Assembly (NCBI RefSeq): GCF_003589595.1
Contig: NW_020653750.1
Span: 2,472,270 to 2,536,269, forward strand
Reading direction: 5' to 3'
Source: Hyposmocoma kahamanoa
Lineage: Eukaryota; Arthropoda; Insecta; Lepidoptera; Cosmopterigidae
DNA length: 64,000 nt
Both the position numbers and the translations under genes were made by a program. Positions 37,496 through 48,412 of the stretch are shown one piece after another (the stretch's first letter is position 1; the number at the start of each line of letters is the position of its first letter). The notes beneath the pieces were generated by a model. That model searched no databases. It had not been told where the DNA came from and saw only the letters and a list, made by a program, of their open reading frames with translations.

Positions 37496-39177
37496 GTGTC
37501 AGCAAGTTAAGGTCTATTTTGAACCCGATGGGAGAAGGAAGTGTATATGTGTGCATGTTTCAGTCACGTGCAATGTTATTTAGTCATGAGAAACAATGAG
37601 ATATTTCGAAGAGTAATGACAACTATGGTCTGTGCCATAGTTGCTTAGTGTATTGTTGAATCGTATTCAACTACAGAGTTCAATACAATCTTTTTATAAT
37701 CGAAATCAAGTACAGACGGCAGCACATCAAGCTACATATTGACGGATCTTTAACCGTTACACTGGAGGCGATATTCGAACTAAAGCGTGTAGCATGTGCT
37801 GTAGACTGTACATAGATAGAAAGTAAAATATGCTTGGACACATTTCCGATTCTACGTAAACAAGAAATGATTACGTTATTGCATTTTCACCACCAATTTA
37901 AATATTTTTTTAAAATATATCCTTCTATGTCAATTAAAGCTTTACATGATTATTTTAAATTGTATGGCTTATATAATTGTACGTCAATGGGCTTAATAAA
38001 TTGATTTCTTACCCGAATTTCAAAAACGTTAGTTGTTCTATATATTATAAGCAGGTAATTGATTTTTTAGAATTCACTAGAATTCCCACAGTAAAAGTTT
38101 TTGAAACAAATCTATAATTACGATTGAATAAATGTTCAATTGAAATCCTTTACTACATTAAATTGGCAATAAAATAACATTTGAAACCATTTTTTCAAGC
38201 TATGCTATCTTTTTTGAAGCGTCTTTCAAATGCGTCAATCTGCGAAATTATATTTTTAATGCCGCCAAAAATGGAGAGAGGCGAAGCTTACTTAGAATAG
38301 TTACAAAAAAATCAGTCTGAATTTTCTATGAAATTGTAATATTATTGTGAGTGATATTATGAATACAAGATTATTTGTTAAATACTGACAACGATAATAC
38401 TAACATCATAAAGAACAACTTTTGGTCCATGAAATTTTACAAAACATAGTAGATTTATCAAAAATGAACTTTTAAGTTTTTGTTGTCCTATTTTTAGATC
38501 TGTATTTGTTACATAGTAGCAACGTATTTCGTAGATACTTGAACATGTGACTCCCTGCTCTGTTCTGAGGTTTGTATCGGACTGATATTTACGATAGCGC
38601 ACAGAATTATCAGCGTTTAGAGCGATCTATTACGTCATGCTCCATGGCCACTCCAGCGATTTTTTTTTATTATGAAACTACCATATAATGTACGGTTGAT
38701 GTACATGATGTACATGTAATTTTTGTGAATGTTCTACCATTAGTTTAAAAGGAAAAAAAAAAACATTTACGGTGGCGTGGTTACAGAGAATGCTCTACAG
38801 CAACGCCACCTATTACTAATACTTGTAGAGGCAATTTTAACTATTTTTCGAATGTAGCCAATATACGAATGATTCCATAGGCATTTTAACCCGATTAAAA
38901 CCCGGCACTAACAAAGCGCCAGGTTAAAACCCGGACTCTTGCCCATTTCTGCTTGTAAATAAATTTACTTATAATTTTTTTATTATACAATCCAAAAATG
39001 ATTATGTAATGTAAACTATTTGCTGAAGTGGTAAATAAATATCTCAAAGTCAATTATAAGTATTATTAGGCTATTCCTTATCATTCCTCACTATAACCGC
39101 TATTTTAATTATTAAGTTGTTAAATTTCTTACGATATTTAGGTAATCAAATAGTAGTCAATAGTTCCAATAATCAAA

Positions 39178-42100
39178 TTATAACATATCACTGAAGTGAG
39201 AAAATTGCAACAAAACAATAAAGTAGGTAGCGCAGATGCTGATTAACGAAACTGGTAATCGTAAATCTTGGGGAATAATGTTCCATATATCATATTGTAA
39301 ACAACGTCGCACTTGCAGAAACTCCAAAAAACGCCTTCTTTCTTTACTCCTTTCTTTGTCTGCGTAAGAAAAAACATGTATTTTTAAAGACATACGTGCC
39401 ATTTTCGCTATTTTCATTTTGTGCGGAAAATAAATGCGCGCAACAAGAAACTTTTAAAAGTTCTATTTTGAACTTTAATTAATCATTGTCAAGAATTTTT
39501 AGATACTATTGATGTGTTAGGCAAGTGTAACCATATTTAAAACCTGAAAATAATATTCTCAAAAGAAATCCCGTAGATAAATTAGTCCTACCTCTATCTG
39601 CCATCAATTGATTATGTAATTCCACTTTGATAGCTTCTGATTCAGAGGAAATCATTTGGGTCACAATGGCTGGGCCACATATTTGTAATATTACAATGGA
39701 TAAGAATATGAATGTGGTCCAAAAAAAAATGCCTGTCTTTTCCTGAAAAACCAAGTTTAGTTAGAAATAAAATTTAAGCTGCCTAATAGAATACCAATAA
39801 TAATTGTATAACTAGTAATACTGTTAAGGTCTTAATTAGACCAGATCAGACTTCAATAGTCTACCCTGTGAGCACTCTCACCGTCAGATGACGACGTCCA
39901 GTTATATTTTCCTGTAGCACCAATTCAGGAAAATAAACTTTTTTAAATTTTGACCTGGGCGTTCCAAGTACTGTTTTAATTGTTTGTTGTTGTTGTGTTT
40001 AACTATCCATATTAAACATAATAATGTAAATCCTTAGTATGGGCACAGATAATACTATATTAGCACAGATACCCAAACCCATACAAAGAAATGTCGCACT
40101 CGTAACTCCGCTATTCGGACGTTTATTTTGATTCTTAATGCTGATCAATAGATGGTGCTAAAGAAATAAAATGTCGATGCGATTATAATAGAATTCAAAA
40201 AGGCCAATAGCTGCGACTATTGCATTATTGTTAAGGTTATTGTTCTCATTCAAGTCGGTGATTATACATACAATAACATATAATAAAATCGCAAAGAAGC
40301 TGAGTCACTTATTTATAATATTTAAAATATAAACGTTACTTTCTTTCTAGAATAAATTGAAAGAAGTGCCATCTATACAATTGATTGCAAACTAACAATT
40401 AAAAAGGAATATCATAGCAAACCTTTCGATTTGTTAACCTTTTCAACGACAGTTAATGTTTTCACCAATTTTCATAATAGTAAATGAATTTAAATTTCAA
40501 TATTCCTACATAGTTTTGCATTTCTTTTTTATTATTTTATACTCTTTATTTAGTATAAAACCTCAAATTTTCGAGATTCAATAAGTCTTATTTTTTATTT
40601 TATCCCAGTGTCGCCATTTACAGTTTTAAACAGTATGGGTAATTGTTCTGATTATTTGGCTTATTGTTATCAACATATCATTTTTAGTGTAGTAAATTTA
40701 GTAGCAGTAGAGATCCTTGTAATCGAGTTCGTCCAGGAAAGGTACTGACACCTTACCTATTTCAGCCGCCAAGCAGAAATGTGAGCCTTACTGCATTTCA
40801 GTTTTGAAAGGTAAAGATGCTAGTGAAATCACAGACATATGGCACTTGTCTCAAGGTGAAAGACGCAGTGACAGTGCCCCTCAGATCTTTGTAATTTAAA
40901 GCTCTGAGTGGTACTGCGACTGCTATGGACAGGCGTGTCGCTTACCACCAGGCGCAACACTTGATCGTCCCGACACTTAGTGTCATAAAAAATCCACCGT
41001 CTTAAGCCTCGTGGATTTAATCTACGTTTATTTTGGTTTTTTAACCAAATGTAATTTACCTACCGTTATAGCTAGTGTTACAAATTGAAATGATATATCC
41101 ATCAGTTTAGGTGCAATCGCAAGTAATTCAACGACAACCTGCAATGACAAAATTTCAGCATTAAAAAGAGGTACACATTTAAAAGGAGTAATTGGATTTG
41201 TTTAAATAATTCATTTAAAGTGTGTACATTTGAGCATACAACTACTAATACATGCATGTACATGCATGTGCATGCCAATCACGCAGCTTGTCATGCAAGA
41301 GCAAGAAACATCTAATTAAGGTGTACATTTGCAGTATTGCACTTTATGGATGTGAAACATGGACACTGACACAAAGAGATAGGGAAAGATTAGAAGCTTT
41401 TGAGACGTGGTGCTGGAAGAGAATGAAGGGCATAAGTTGGATAGAAAAGAAAACCAATGAGGAAGTATTGAGAATGATGAACGAGAAAAGAGCGATCCTG
41501 AATACTATAGAGCATAGACGCGGGAAAATGAGCGGACATTTGATACGACATGACAACTTCTTTAAGAACATTTTGGAGGGAAAGATCGAGGGCAAAAGAG
41601 GTCGACCTAAGCACAGTTACATAGACTAAATAAAGGAAAAGGCCGATATCGTGTCATATAAGGTCAAGTAGCTGGCTTGTAGGAGAGATGATTGAAAGAT
41701 GCTCCACCGACAAGAGTACAACTCTTAAGTTTCGTGATGACATGAGTATGTAAGGACTGTTGTGAAAGTACACTAAAATGCACCCTACATACCTAGGTGT
41801 AACTTCCTCAATAGTACTATTTCTAGGATTATTCTTCACACATTCCAGATAAAAATGATCGATGTCTGTTGTACAATCAAAAATGAAAACAACAACACTT
41901 ACGAGAGCTGAGTTCAGGGGTCGAATTTTGTCGCAGTAGGTTACAACTGATTGATAGCGTTCTTGAACAGTTTTTATGTCGATATTATGTAAAGATATTT
42001 TAATGTAATGTACAGATCTGTATACATAGTAACATAACAACATTTGAATGATAGTAATAGCATCAAGACCTATCAGGGGTACACAGTACCAATAACCTGG

Positions 42101-42595
42101 GAAATCATTATCACAATATGACGTACTGTTAAGAAAACAATTAACTACACAAAGCGTTTGCTTTAATCCACAAGTAAAAAACGTGTAAAAATATAACACA
42201 AATACAAGTTTAGTGTTCACTGCCTCCATTATATTTCTATCTAAAGTATTAACATCAAGAATTAGGTCATATACATTATACTTGGAGAACAGTAAAAGTG
42301 TACAATGCGTTAGATATTGTAATAAATATACGAGCGTCATAAAAAAATGGATTTTAATAAAATATGCGTGCCAAAACAATACAACGCACATTATCATTAA
42401 CACAAAAAGTTGCACACAATTGAACACCAGTCGAGTATATTTGCTTAGAGTCTTTTTAAAACCAAAATCTAACCCAAATATGCAAAGAAAGAGAATAAAA
42501 TACATATTGATGGATTTCGGCACTTTGTTTGTGTGTTTTTTAGGTTTCACATGGGTAATTTTATTAACAGTTTGAAAAAACTTAAGTGAATCCAT
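39178..42595 (-). CDS. Gustatory receptor Gr-C, four exons, complete (366 aa)
   Basis: Exons (minus) 42595-41903, 41138-41064, 39742-39592 and 39359-39178 total 1101 bp, 366 codons plus TAA. Donors are GTAAGTG, GTAGGT and GTAGGA, acceptors TGCAG, TTCAG and ACGCAG; phases are 0, 0 and 1. The start MDSLKFFQTVNKITHVKPKK is shared in style with Gr-D and Gr-E. Marks: FILFLCIFGLDFGFKKTLSK (about 33-52), a repeated pattern of hydrophobic helices, FPGYWYCVPLIGLDAITIIQ in exon 1, and CATYFIVLLQFSHFSDML at the end with the TYhhhhhQF signature. It is a membrane chemoreceptor channel of taste neurons; the ligand is unknown. Intron 1 contains an RTE fragment and intron 2 a family B repeat. It is the most isolated of the minus-strand trio, 12.6 kb from Gr-D. 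Confidence 0.92.
40686..40990 (+). repeat. Interspersed repeat family B, most complete copy
   Basis: Blocks in order: TTTAGTAGCAGTAGAGATCC, GCCGCCAAGCAGAAATGTGA, GTGAAATCACAGACATATGG, CAGTGACAGTGCCCCTCAGA, CGCTTACCACCAGGCGCAAC and TAGTGTCATAAAAAAT. Other copies: 22758-23240, 33962-34130, 49408-49735 (minus) and 58705-58925 (minus). It lies in Gr-C intron 2. No coding capacity; class unknown. Confidence 0.75.
41252..41720 (+). pseudogene. RTE-type LINE, 3' end of the RT open frame
   Basis: Plus-strand translation gives YICSIALYGCETWTLTQRDR, LEAFETWCWKRMKGISWIEK, KMSGHLIRHDNFF and EGKIEGKRGRPKHSYID, the characteristic region after the RT domain in RTE/BovB-like elements. It ends at a TAA (41627) where related elements would continue. 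It sits antisense in Gr-C intron 1, so it does not interrupt coding. Confidence 0.85.
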
Positions 42596-42780
42596 TTTTC
42601 AATGAAAATGAATTTAATTCTTTAACATTATAGGTACTTTTACATCCACAGACTTTGGAAGGACTGTAGTGAATAAAGAAATTTTGTAGCTTTTACTTAA
42701 TTATTTATCTATGGGATGTCAATGATAGGCTTTCAACTAATGATTATTCGTGCCGCGTTGTAATTGAAAGTGGCCAATTT
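42596..42780 (-). promoter_or_regulatory. Upstream block shared with Gr-D and Gr-E
   Basis: Sequences such as GGCTTTCAACTAATGA (on the plus strand at 42729-42744 and 58182-58197), AATTATTTATC.ATGGGAT and GGACTGTAG.GAATAA recur upstream of Gr-C and Gr-D, and partly upstream of Gr-E (61540-61605). It probably covers the 5' UTR and promoter inherited through duplication. No specific transcription-factor site was assigned. Confidence 0.5.
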
Positions 42781-42883
42781 GGTACGTTGTCGGCGATGAG
42801 AATAACAATAATAATTGTTATAATAAATCCAATGTCATTAAATTATCGAGTATATTTTAGTGATGATTATGACCTGGGGGCTA

Positions 42884-43110
42884 ATCGCGCTTATTGTCAA
42901 CGGTAAAACCAAAATTATACTATATACGAATCGTCGCTTATGTGACACGTTGCATACATTTCGTATCGCGCTTACTGTCAAAATGAAAAATCAAAACTAA
43001 ACTAAAAACGACACGTTCCCAATGTGACTCTTTGCGTACATTTGCTATCGCGCTAATTGTCAAAGGTAAAACTAAAACTAAAATGTTGCCAATTGCTATC
43101 GCGCTAAAAA
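42884..43110. repeat. Tandem repeat, about 81-bp period
   Basis: ATCGCGC recurs at 42884, 42965, 43047 and 43098 (spacings 81, 82, 51). Units share ATCGCGCTTA.TGTCAAA, an A-rich AAACTAAAAC tract and GTACATTT before the next unit. The last unit is shortened. Confidence 0.8.
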
Positions 43111-43372
43111 TTTTAACGTTTTATCCACTTAAGAAACGTTGGAGTAAAGTATTTATCTTTGACAGGCTAACGTTTCTGTTGTAAGTAGTTAATGGAGAGT
43201 AACTTTTCACTACATTTATCACTTATTAAAGATGTTGCACAGCTATTTATATGTTTCGGAAAATGCTTATGAGGTGGATGTGGCCTAAGAGCGGGCTTTA
43301 CATAAAAGAAAAACATAGAAAGACGATCACATTTAACATGTCTGACGAGAAATTTCGCAAACGATGTACCGT

Positions 43373-43540
43373 ATGTCCACGGAATTATTGGTGGAAGAAC
43401 TATACCTACATATTCCTGTTAAAGGACCGTCTGATGAATTGGATGTGGAGACAAAGGTAAAGGTTAAGTGGATACAAGAATCCGATAGTTCTCTGTTTTG
43501 CAAAATAACCAAATTTGTATACTGTGTGTGTAAATCATAA
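43373..43540 (+). other. Unidentified short open frame, possible C-terminus
   Basis: MSTELLVEELYLHIPVKGPS continues to CKITKFVYCVCKS and a stop followed within a few bases by AATAAA (43540-43545). The composition looks protein-like. About 60 bp further on, TTGGCGACAGTGG (43603-43615) resembles the primer-binding sites of LTR retrotransposons, so this could be the end of an LTR element. I cannot identify it. Confidence 0.25.
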
Positions 43541-43865
43541 TAAATTTTGTTAGATATTTTAATGGCTCTATTGTTTTTAACTACTGGGTCGTACCAGACC
43601 CCCCATTGGCGACAGTGGTTATCACCTTTTCCCAAGCCAGTGTAAGGCACAAGTGGTAGCTGCTTTAAATAAACTAGTTATTACGAATAAATATGCAACC
43701 TTCCTAGAAGGCATGCCGAAAGGGATGGTATTAAAAGGCGGTGAGAAAATAAGCTTTACAATGTACATCATCTTTGTCAGTTCCTCATATTATTATCAAA
43801 TAAAAATGACAGTTATAGGTAAAATATGTATAGCTGTATAAAAATATAATAAAAGGTTACAATTT

Positions 43866-44085
43866 TTATTCTTCTTTATCCTTCATTTCCAGAGCGATCT
43901 TGCTTTTGTATTCTTCAAAGTTTGAAAGAAAAATATGTATACAGTAAGATAAGAGAACTAAATTTAAGACTGACCCACCCAATGACAAAGAGTGCTCAAT
44001 CTCTATACTTCTATTTGAGGTCTTTCTTTCTGATAAAGAGCAATAATACCCCTCATGGAAGTAGTGACAGATAAAGCAGGATGGG
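43866..44085 (-). other. Possible gene fragment with one hydrophobic helix
   Basis: A minus-strand frame contains GGSVLNLVLLSYCIHIFLSN followed by FEEYKSKIALEMKDKEE and a stop, with AATAAA just after it (43868-43863 on the minus strand). One membrane-spanning segment plus a charged tail looks protein-like, but I do not recognise it. It may be a retrocopy of the 3' end of a host mRNA lying next to the SINE. Confidence 0.25.
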
Positions 44086-44089
44086 TAGT

Positions 44090-44330
44090 TAAATAATAAT
44101 AATAATGACGTACACACTTTGTTTCCCTAGTGAGGGGCAATGTTGAGCCCCGCACTAGGGAAATCCTGTATCTCCATGGATACACACATAGACAACCACA
44201 ATATACACCCAAACTCTCGAGAGAAATAAATGCAGGCCATTCAAATATTTCTGCCGGCCTGGGAATACCTGGGACCTATGTGTGGCAGTTCGACATAGCA
44301 ACCGTTCGGCCACGGAGACAGTTAAATACA
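44090..44330 (-). mobile_element. tRNA-derived SINE, family 1, copy 5, with inverted-duplicated tail
   Basis: On the minus strand the head is CTGTCTCCGTGGCCGAACGG, the B box is damaged by a deletion (CCCAGGTATTCCC), and the body is normal to TTTCCCTAGTGCGGGGC. There the tail turns back: 44122-44138 and 44147-44163 form a 17-bp inverted repeat with one mismatch around AATGTTGA, followed by GTGTGTACGTCATTATTATT. Confidence 0.8.
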
Positions 44331-44508
44331 TACAGTATGAAGCCAACATGGACGCCAGAATGTTTCAGGCCTTTTCAAAATAGATTTAAAAAAATGTTTA
44401 TATCACTGTGGAAATATAAAAGTGAGTAAGGGACAAAGGTCTACTGATTAGACCTTCATTCTTAATGCTCTTTGAGATTTCCACAGTTGAACATATCATC
44501 AGCAGGAA

Positions 44509-44760
44509 TTAAGAAAACATATTGAAAACAAACCTGTCATTATTGTTAAATATTCTATCAAAAAGTTTGACTTCGGGCACCAACTCCGTAATTTTTTGCA
44601 AAATGACAGCTACGGATTGGGTATGCAGATTGTCTGTTTTAGCAAAAATAATAGCTGCCTCAGCCTGCACCCTGCCAGCATTCACTTGCTGCAAGGATGC
44701 TTCGCATGCTCGCAGCTCCTCAATGCGTCAGAATTCCACCCGACCCTGCTGCAACGCTCA
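44509..44760 (-). other. Exon-like or retrocopied host fragment, unidentified
   Basis: A minus-strand frame reads IEELRACEASLQQVNAGRVQ, then AEAAIIFAKTDNLHTQSVAV, ILQKITELVPEVKLF and ends DRFVFNMFS. It looks like real protein, with amphipathic helices and no low complexity. The frame is open from about 44732 down to 44509, with a TGA upstream. No convincing splice pair delimits it. It abuts mariner copy 3 at about 44765. I do not recognise the family. It may be one exon of a host gene or a truncated processed pseudogene. Confidence 0.35.
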
Positions 44761-44764
44761 TCAG

Positions 44765-46012
44765 CTCGCTGTCATCACATTTGAAAATGAAACTCTTTGG
44801 CTGTAGAATACAGTTTGTTTCATCTGACTGTCACTTGTTTTTACATTCTGGCGTCATTTTAGAAATTGGTTGTCTACATCACAATGGATTTAACACGTGA
44901 AAATTTTAGTAGTACGATTTTCTACGACTTTAAGTGTAATTTTACAGCTCAGCGGAGCTTCGCTCGGTTTCAAACTGCTTTTGGCGATGAAGTACCCTGC
45001 AAGACAACTATTTATAGCTAGTTTGCAGAATTCAAACGCGGTCGTGTGAATCTCAATGACGAATTTCGTGATGATCGCCCATACATTGCTGTGAACAACA
45101 AAAACATCGATGTTGTGCGCCGTATGATTAAAACAGACAGGCATGTGACATACCATGAGATTCGGGCATCTTTAGGCATAGGCATGAGTCAAATACAATC
45201 AATACCACACAAACATTTGGATGTGAAAAAGCTGTGCTCTCGGTGGATCCCACACAATTTGACTGAGGCTCAAAAAACGGATCGTGTCACTTGGTGCAAT
45301 GCCATGCTTACCAGATTCAACGAAGGGGCGTCAAATTTGGTGTGGGACATAGTAAAAGGTGGCGAAACATGGATTTATAGTTACGATTAAAACAAAGCTG
45401 CAATCGAGCGCATGGGTCTTTCGAGATGAGCCGAAACCAACCAAAGTGGCGCGCGTACAAAGTGCCTCTAAGCGGATGATTGCTTCTTTTTTTAATAAAA
45501 CTGGACACGTGGTTACTGTTGCTTTGGAGAATCATTGTACCGTGAATAGTGATTGGTACACGACCATTTGTTTGCTGAAAGTTATTGACAAACTCCGTAA
45601 AAATAACCGTAAACGCCGTATCATCCTGCACCACGATAATGCCAGTTCTCACACGGCCAGACAGACAATGAATTTTTGAAGGTGAACAACGTTGACCTTA
45701 TCAGAGATGTGCGTACAGTCCCGACCTGGCACCTCGTGACTTTTATTTTTTTCCAAAAATTAAGAACCAGTTACGCGGTCAATGATTTTCACCACCTGAA
45801 GTGGCTGTCGAAGAGAATGAAAAATATGTTTCAGAGATTGTCATGGAGGAGTGGTATATATGTTTTCAAAATTGGTTCATTCGTATGAAAAAGTGCATCA
45901 ACGCTAACGGAGAATATTTTGAGATTCATTTTAAATTCATCTCTGATTTCAATCAATTTATAGTATTTTTTTTCCTATTCATTCCGGAAACTTATAGTGC
46001 GCCCCACGTACA
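44765..46012 (+). mobile_element. mariner-family transposon copy 3, inactive, 5'-truncated
   Basis: Similarity to the other copies starts at CATTTGAAAATGAAACTCTT (44780); the outer left terminal repeat is missing. The right end ATTCCGGAAACTTATAGTGC ends at about 46003 followed by GCCCCACGTA. Sequence quality is the best of the three, with longer open stretches. Confidence 0.88.
44884..45932 (+). pseudogene. mariner transposase, degenerate (copy 3)
   Basis: ATG at 44884. Open stretches include NIDVVRRMIKTDRHVTYHEI, CSRWIPHNLTEAQKTDRVTW and GGETWIYSYD, where the first catalytic Asp of GDETW is Gly (GGC). It then continues after a TAA with KTKLQSSAWVFRDEPKPTK in another frame, ILHHDNASSHTARQT, and a frameshift before the third-Asp region (PTWHLVTFIFFQ in place of the DLAP.DFYLF block). 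It is inactive. Confidence 0.88.
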
Positions 46013-46015
46013 GTG

Positions 46016-46320
46016 ATATGAGTTCTGGTACAATAACGGTGAGTGATCCACTCACTGTATCCTGTTACCTCTCAGTAAGACTCACCTTAGCCCACTCTTT
46101 GGGATCTATTAAGGGGCCCTTCGCATTAAAAGTAGCCACACACTCGCACAAAAGGCGTGCTGATAGCACGCGCGAACAACGCTGAGCGCAGTCATCCTCA
46201 GGCCAAATCTCTGTGTAATTCCAACTCCAGCAAAGATGGAGCTGGCTTACAGGAGCGACCACTCGCCGTCCGAACGCATCCACTGTGGCTAAAATACGAG
46301 CATCATATTCTACATTGCTA
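46016..46320. other. Unclassified, relatively GC-rich block
   Basis: Open on both strands for about 65-72 codons (minus: VAPVSQLHLCWSWNYTEIWP and KGPLIDPKEWAKVSLTER; plus: GTITVSDPLTVSCYLSVRLT). Neither is recognised. The composition differs from the flanks, so it is probably another repeat immediately next to the mariner end. Confidence 0.3.
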
Positions 46321-47328
46321 ACATTTCCAAATTAATAGTAGTTAGCGTACCTATTTGATTGTGTCAAAAGAACTATTTTATTAAACAGAATATTAAAACC
46401 GGAAAGCAATGCGTAGGCACTTGCCTCTGCGTGTTTTATCTGTAAGAACAACCTTAGAGGATGGAAACATTCCATAGTCTAAGAGAAAAACACACTAAAT
46501 TCAATTAATTTGGTTCATTGTTGTTGTTTTTTCAATTCTTTCCGTAAAGGAAAAGGCAAACCTTCACACCATACTTAAATCACAATGACATTAATTTTAC
46601 ACACTTTTTTAAAATCACTCTTTTATAGACTTGGATTCGTAGATATTGACATTTCAGTGCGTTTTAAATTTTCGATTACGGCAAATTTTATCGGTTTTTC
46701 AGGTAGTCAAGGTACGTCTCTTATTAACGTTTCGTATGAGGTGTAGCTTTAGTTCCGTTGTAGTTTAGATTTGGTTTAAACCTTACAAATGAATAGTAGT
46801 TAGCAATCAGGTCAATGAATCGCGCTATTAATTTAAAAGATTTGTCGGTATAACTACATATTTACCAAAGCTAAACCTGTTCCCTTGAATGGTTAGACCT
46901 TTCGAAAATAGCGCGATTGCTCTCACCAACACCAACGTTCGTCTTTAAACAATAACAACGTGTAATGATGTTTACTACACAACAAAACCGGATACCTTTT
47001 GCCGTAACTAAATTCACTACCATTCGACAATCTGCCACCGAGTCGTATACTTGGTTTTTGTCTAAAAATTATTAAGTCCCGATATCCTACTGTTGCGTTT
47101 AACTGGAATAGGTAATTTGTTTACCAAATTATGATACTTTTGCGAAAACATTTGCCTCTGCGCTATGATAATCAACAAGCGTTCGGCCGCTCGGAGCTCA
47201 TCGACTGACAAAAAAATCGACATCGACTGAAAAGTTACTTTTCGCGACAAACTTAATTCTATCTCGGATCGGTAAATTTAAAAAACGTATACAAGTATAA
47301 AGTGCATGGTAGTGCTTATTCCGCGTAG

Positions 47329-48412
47329 TTACATAGCTATGAACGTATTGTTGTGATTTAAACAGACTTTTCTTAGGTTCATTATTAGATAGTTTGCTTT
47401 CTTGAATTTGTTAGTGTGAGTGTTTTTATTATGGTGCAAACTTACCATTTCCAACATGTCTGCTCTATTTTTCAAAAAAGAAAGCAAATAATCCAAGGTT
47501 AATGACGAATCACTGTGCAGATCGGAAGTGATAGAACCTTTGTGATTCTCTCTCTCCGTGGTTGAATCTAGTTTAGTGACAATTAAATAAATAATTAAAG
47601 TGTCCCATGAGTCGGTGGGCTCACCAATAGATTTTAAAGCGCGTAAATTTCTATTCACGGTATCTATTAACTTTCTTATCTGGACAGGAGATTCCTGTCG
47701 AATAGATTGAAGAGTAAACAAAGATTTCACTTGATTGTGAATTAAGAGACGGTTATTATGGAATCTTTTTACTAATAAGTCCCATGCGTTAATGTAGTTG
47801 GCTGCGGTAAACTCTAAAGCACTAATAACCTGCAGAGCACTACCCCTTAAAGACGATCGTAATTAATGAAATTTCTGTATAGGATCTAAATCAACGCGAT
47901 TATGTATCATGGTGATATAAGAGTTTTTAAATTCTAATCACTGATCATAAGAACCATCAAAGGTGGGTAGCTTAATCTACGGTAATTTAACTAATGAAAG
48001 AGTTGCGCACTTAGAATTAATTGTACTAGACTCATCAACCAATTTACATTTAGCAGAAGCCAAAATGTTAAAATATAGTCGTTCAAAATAATCGCGATAT
48101 TCTAAGTGACTAAGCATATCTTTTTCGTTGACCTTTGCTTCGATCTCCGACTGAATACCGTTAAATGATTTAAATAAATTCTCAAAATCTATTATTCGTA
48201 ATTACAATTTAGCCCTATCTAATTATCGCATTTAAAGTTTGGTGTGCAATCTCGATAGTATATTTTTGAAGTAAGGTTAACCGTAATTTGGTCGCACCTC
48301 TTTATCTCTTGAGGTCGGCTAAGTAATCGACACTTTTCTCACGTTTATGCGGAGATTTTGACACTTTTAACTTAGAATTATCTGCAGCCTGCATAAATTC
48401 ATCGTCACTCAT
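47329..48412 (-). pseudogene. BEL/Pao-type LTR retrotransposon gag relic
   Basis: On the minus strand it starts at ATG 48412 (MSDDEFMQAADNSKLK) and contains LEYRDYFERLYFNILASAKC, then IKLPTFDGSY, RGSALQVISALEFTAANYIN, AWDLLVKRFHNNRLL and LRALKSIGEPTDSWDTLIIY. This pattern belongs to the DUF1759-type Gag of BEL/Pao elements, which forms the virus-like particle. Several stops break the first half, and the last 400 bp are open. The protease and polymerase regions that should follow at lower coordinates are absent, so this is a 5' fragment. The LTR was not delimited; it should lie above 48412. Confidence 0.85.

Larger units (their letters stand above)
31973..39177. other. Intergenic region from mariner copy 2 to Gr-C
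   Basis: No intact gene recognised. Besides the SINEs, family B copy, MITE and 3'-end repeat listed separately, the sequence at 34130-35500, 36000-36490 and 37500-39177 is AT-rich and non-coding in appearance. The sequence just below 39178 should include the Gr-C 3' end; TTTATT at 38979-38984 would read AATAAA on the minus strand. Confidence 0.5.
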
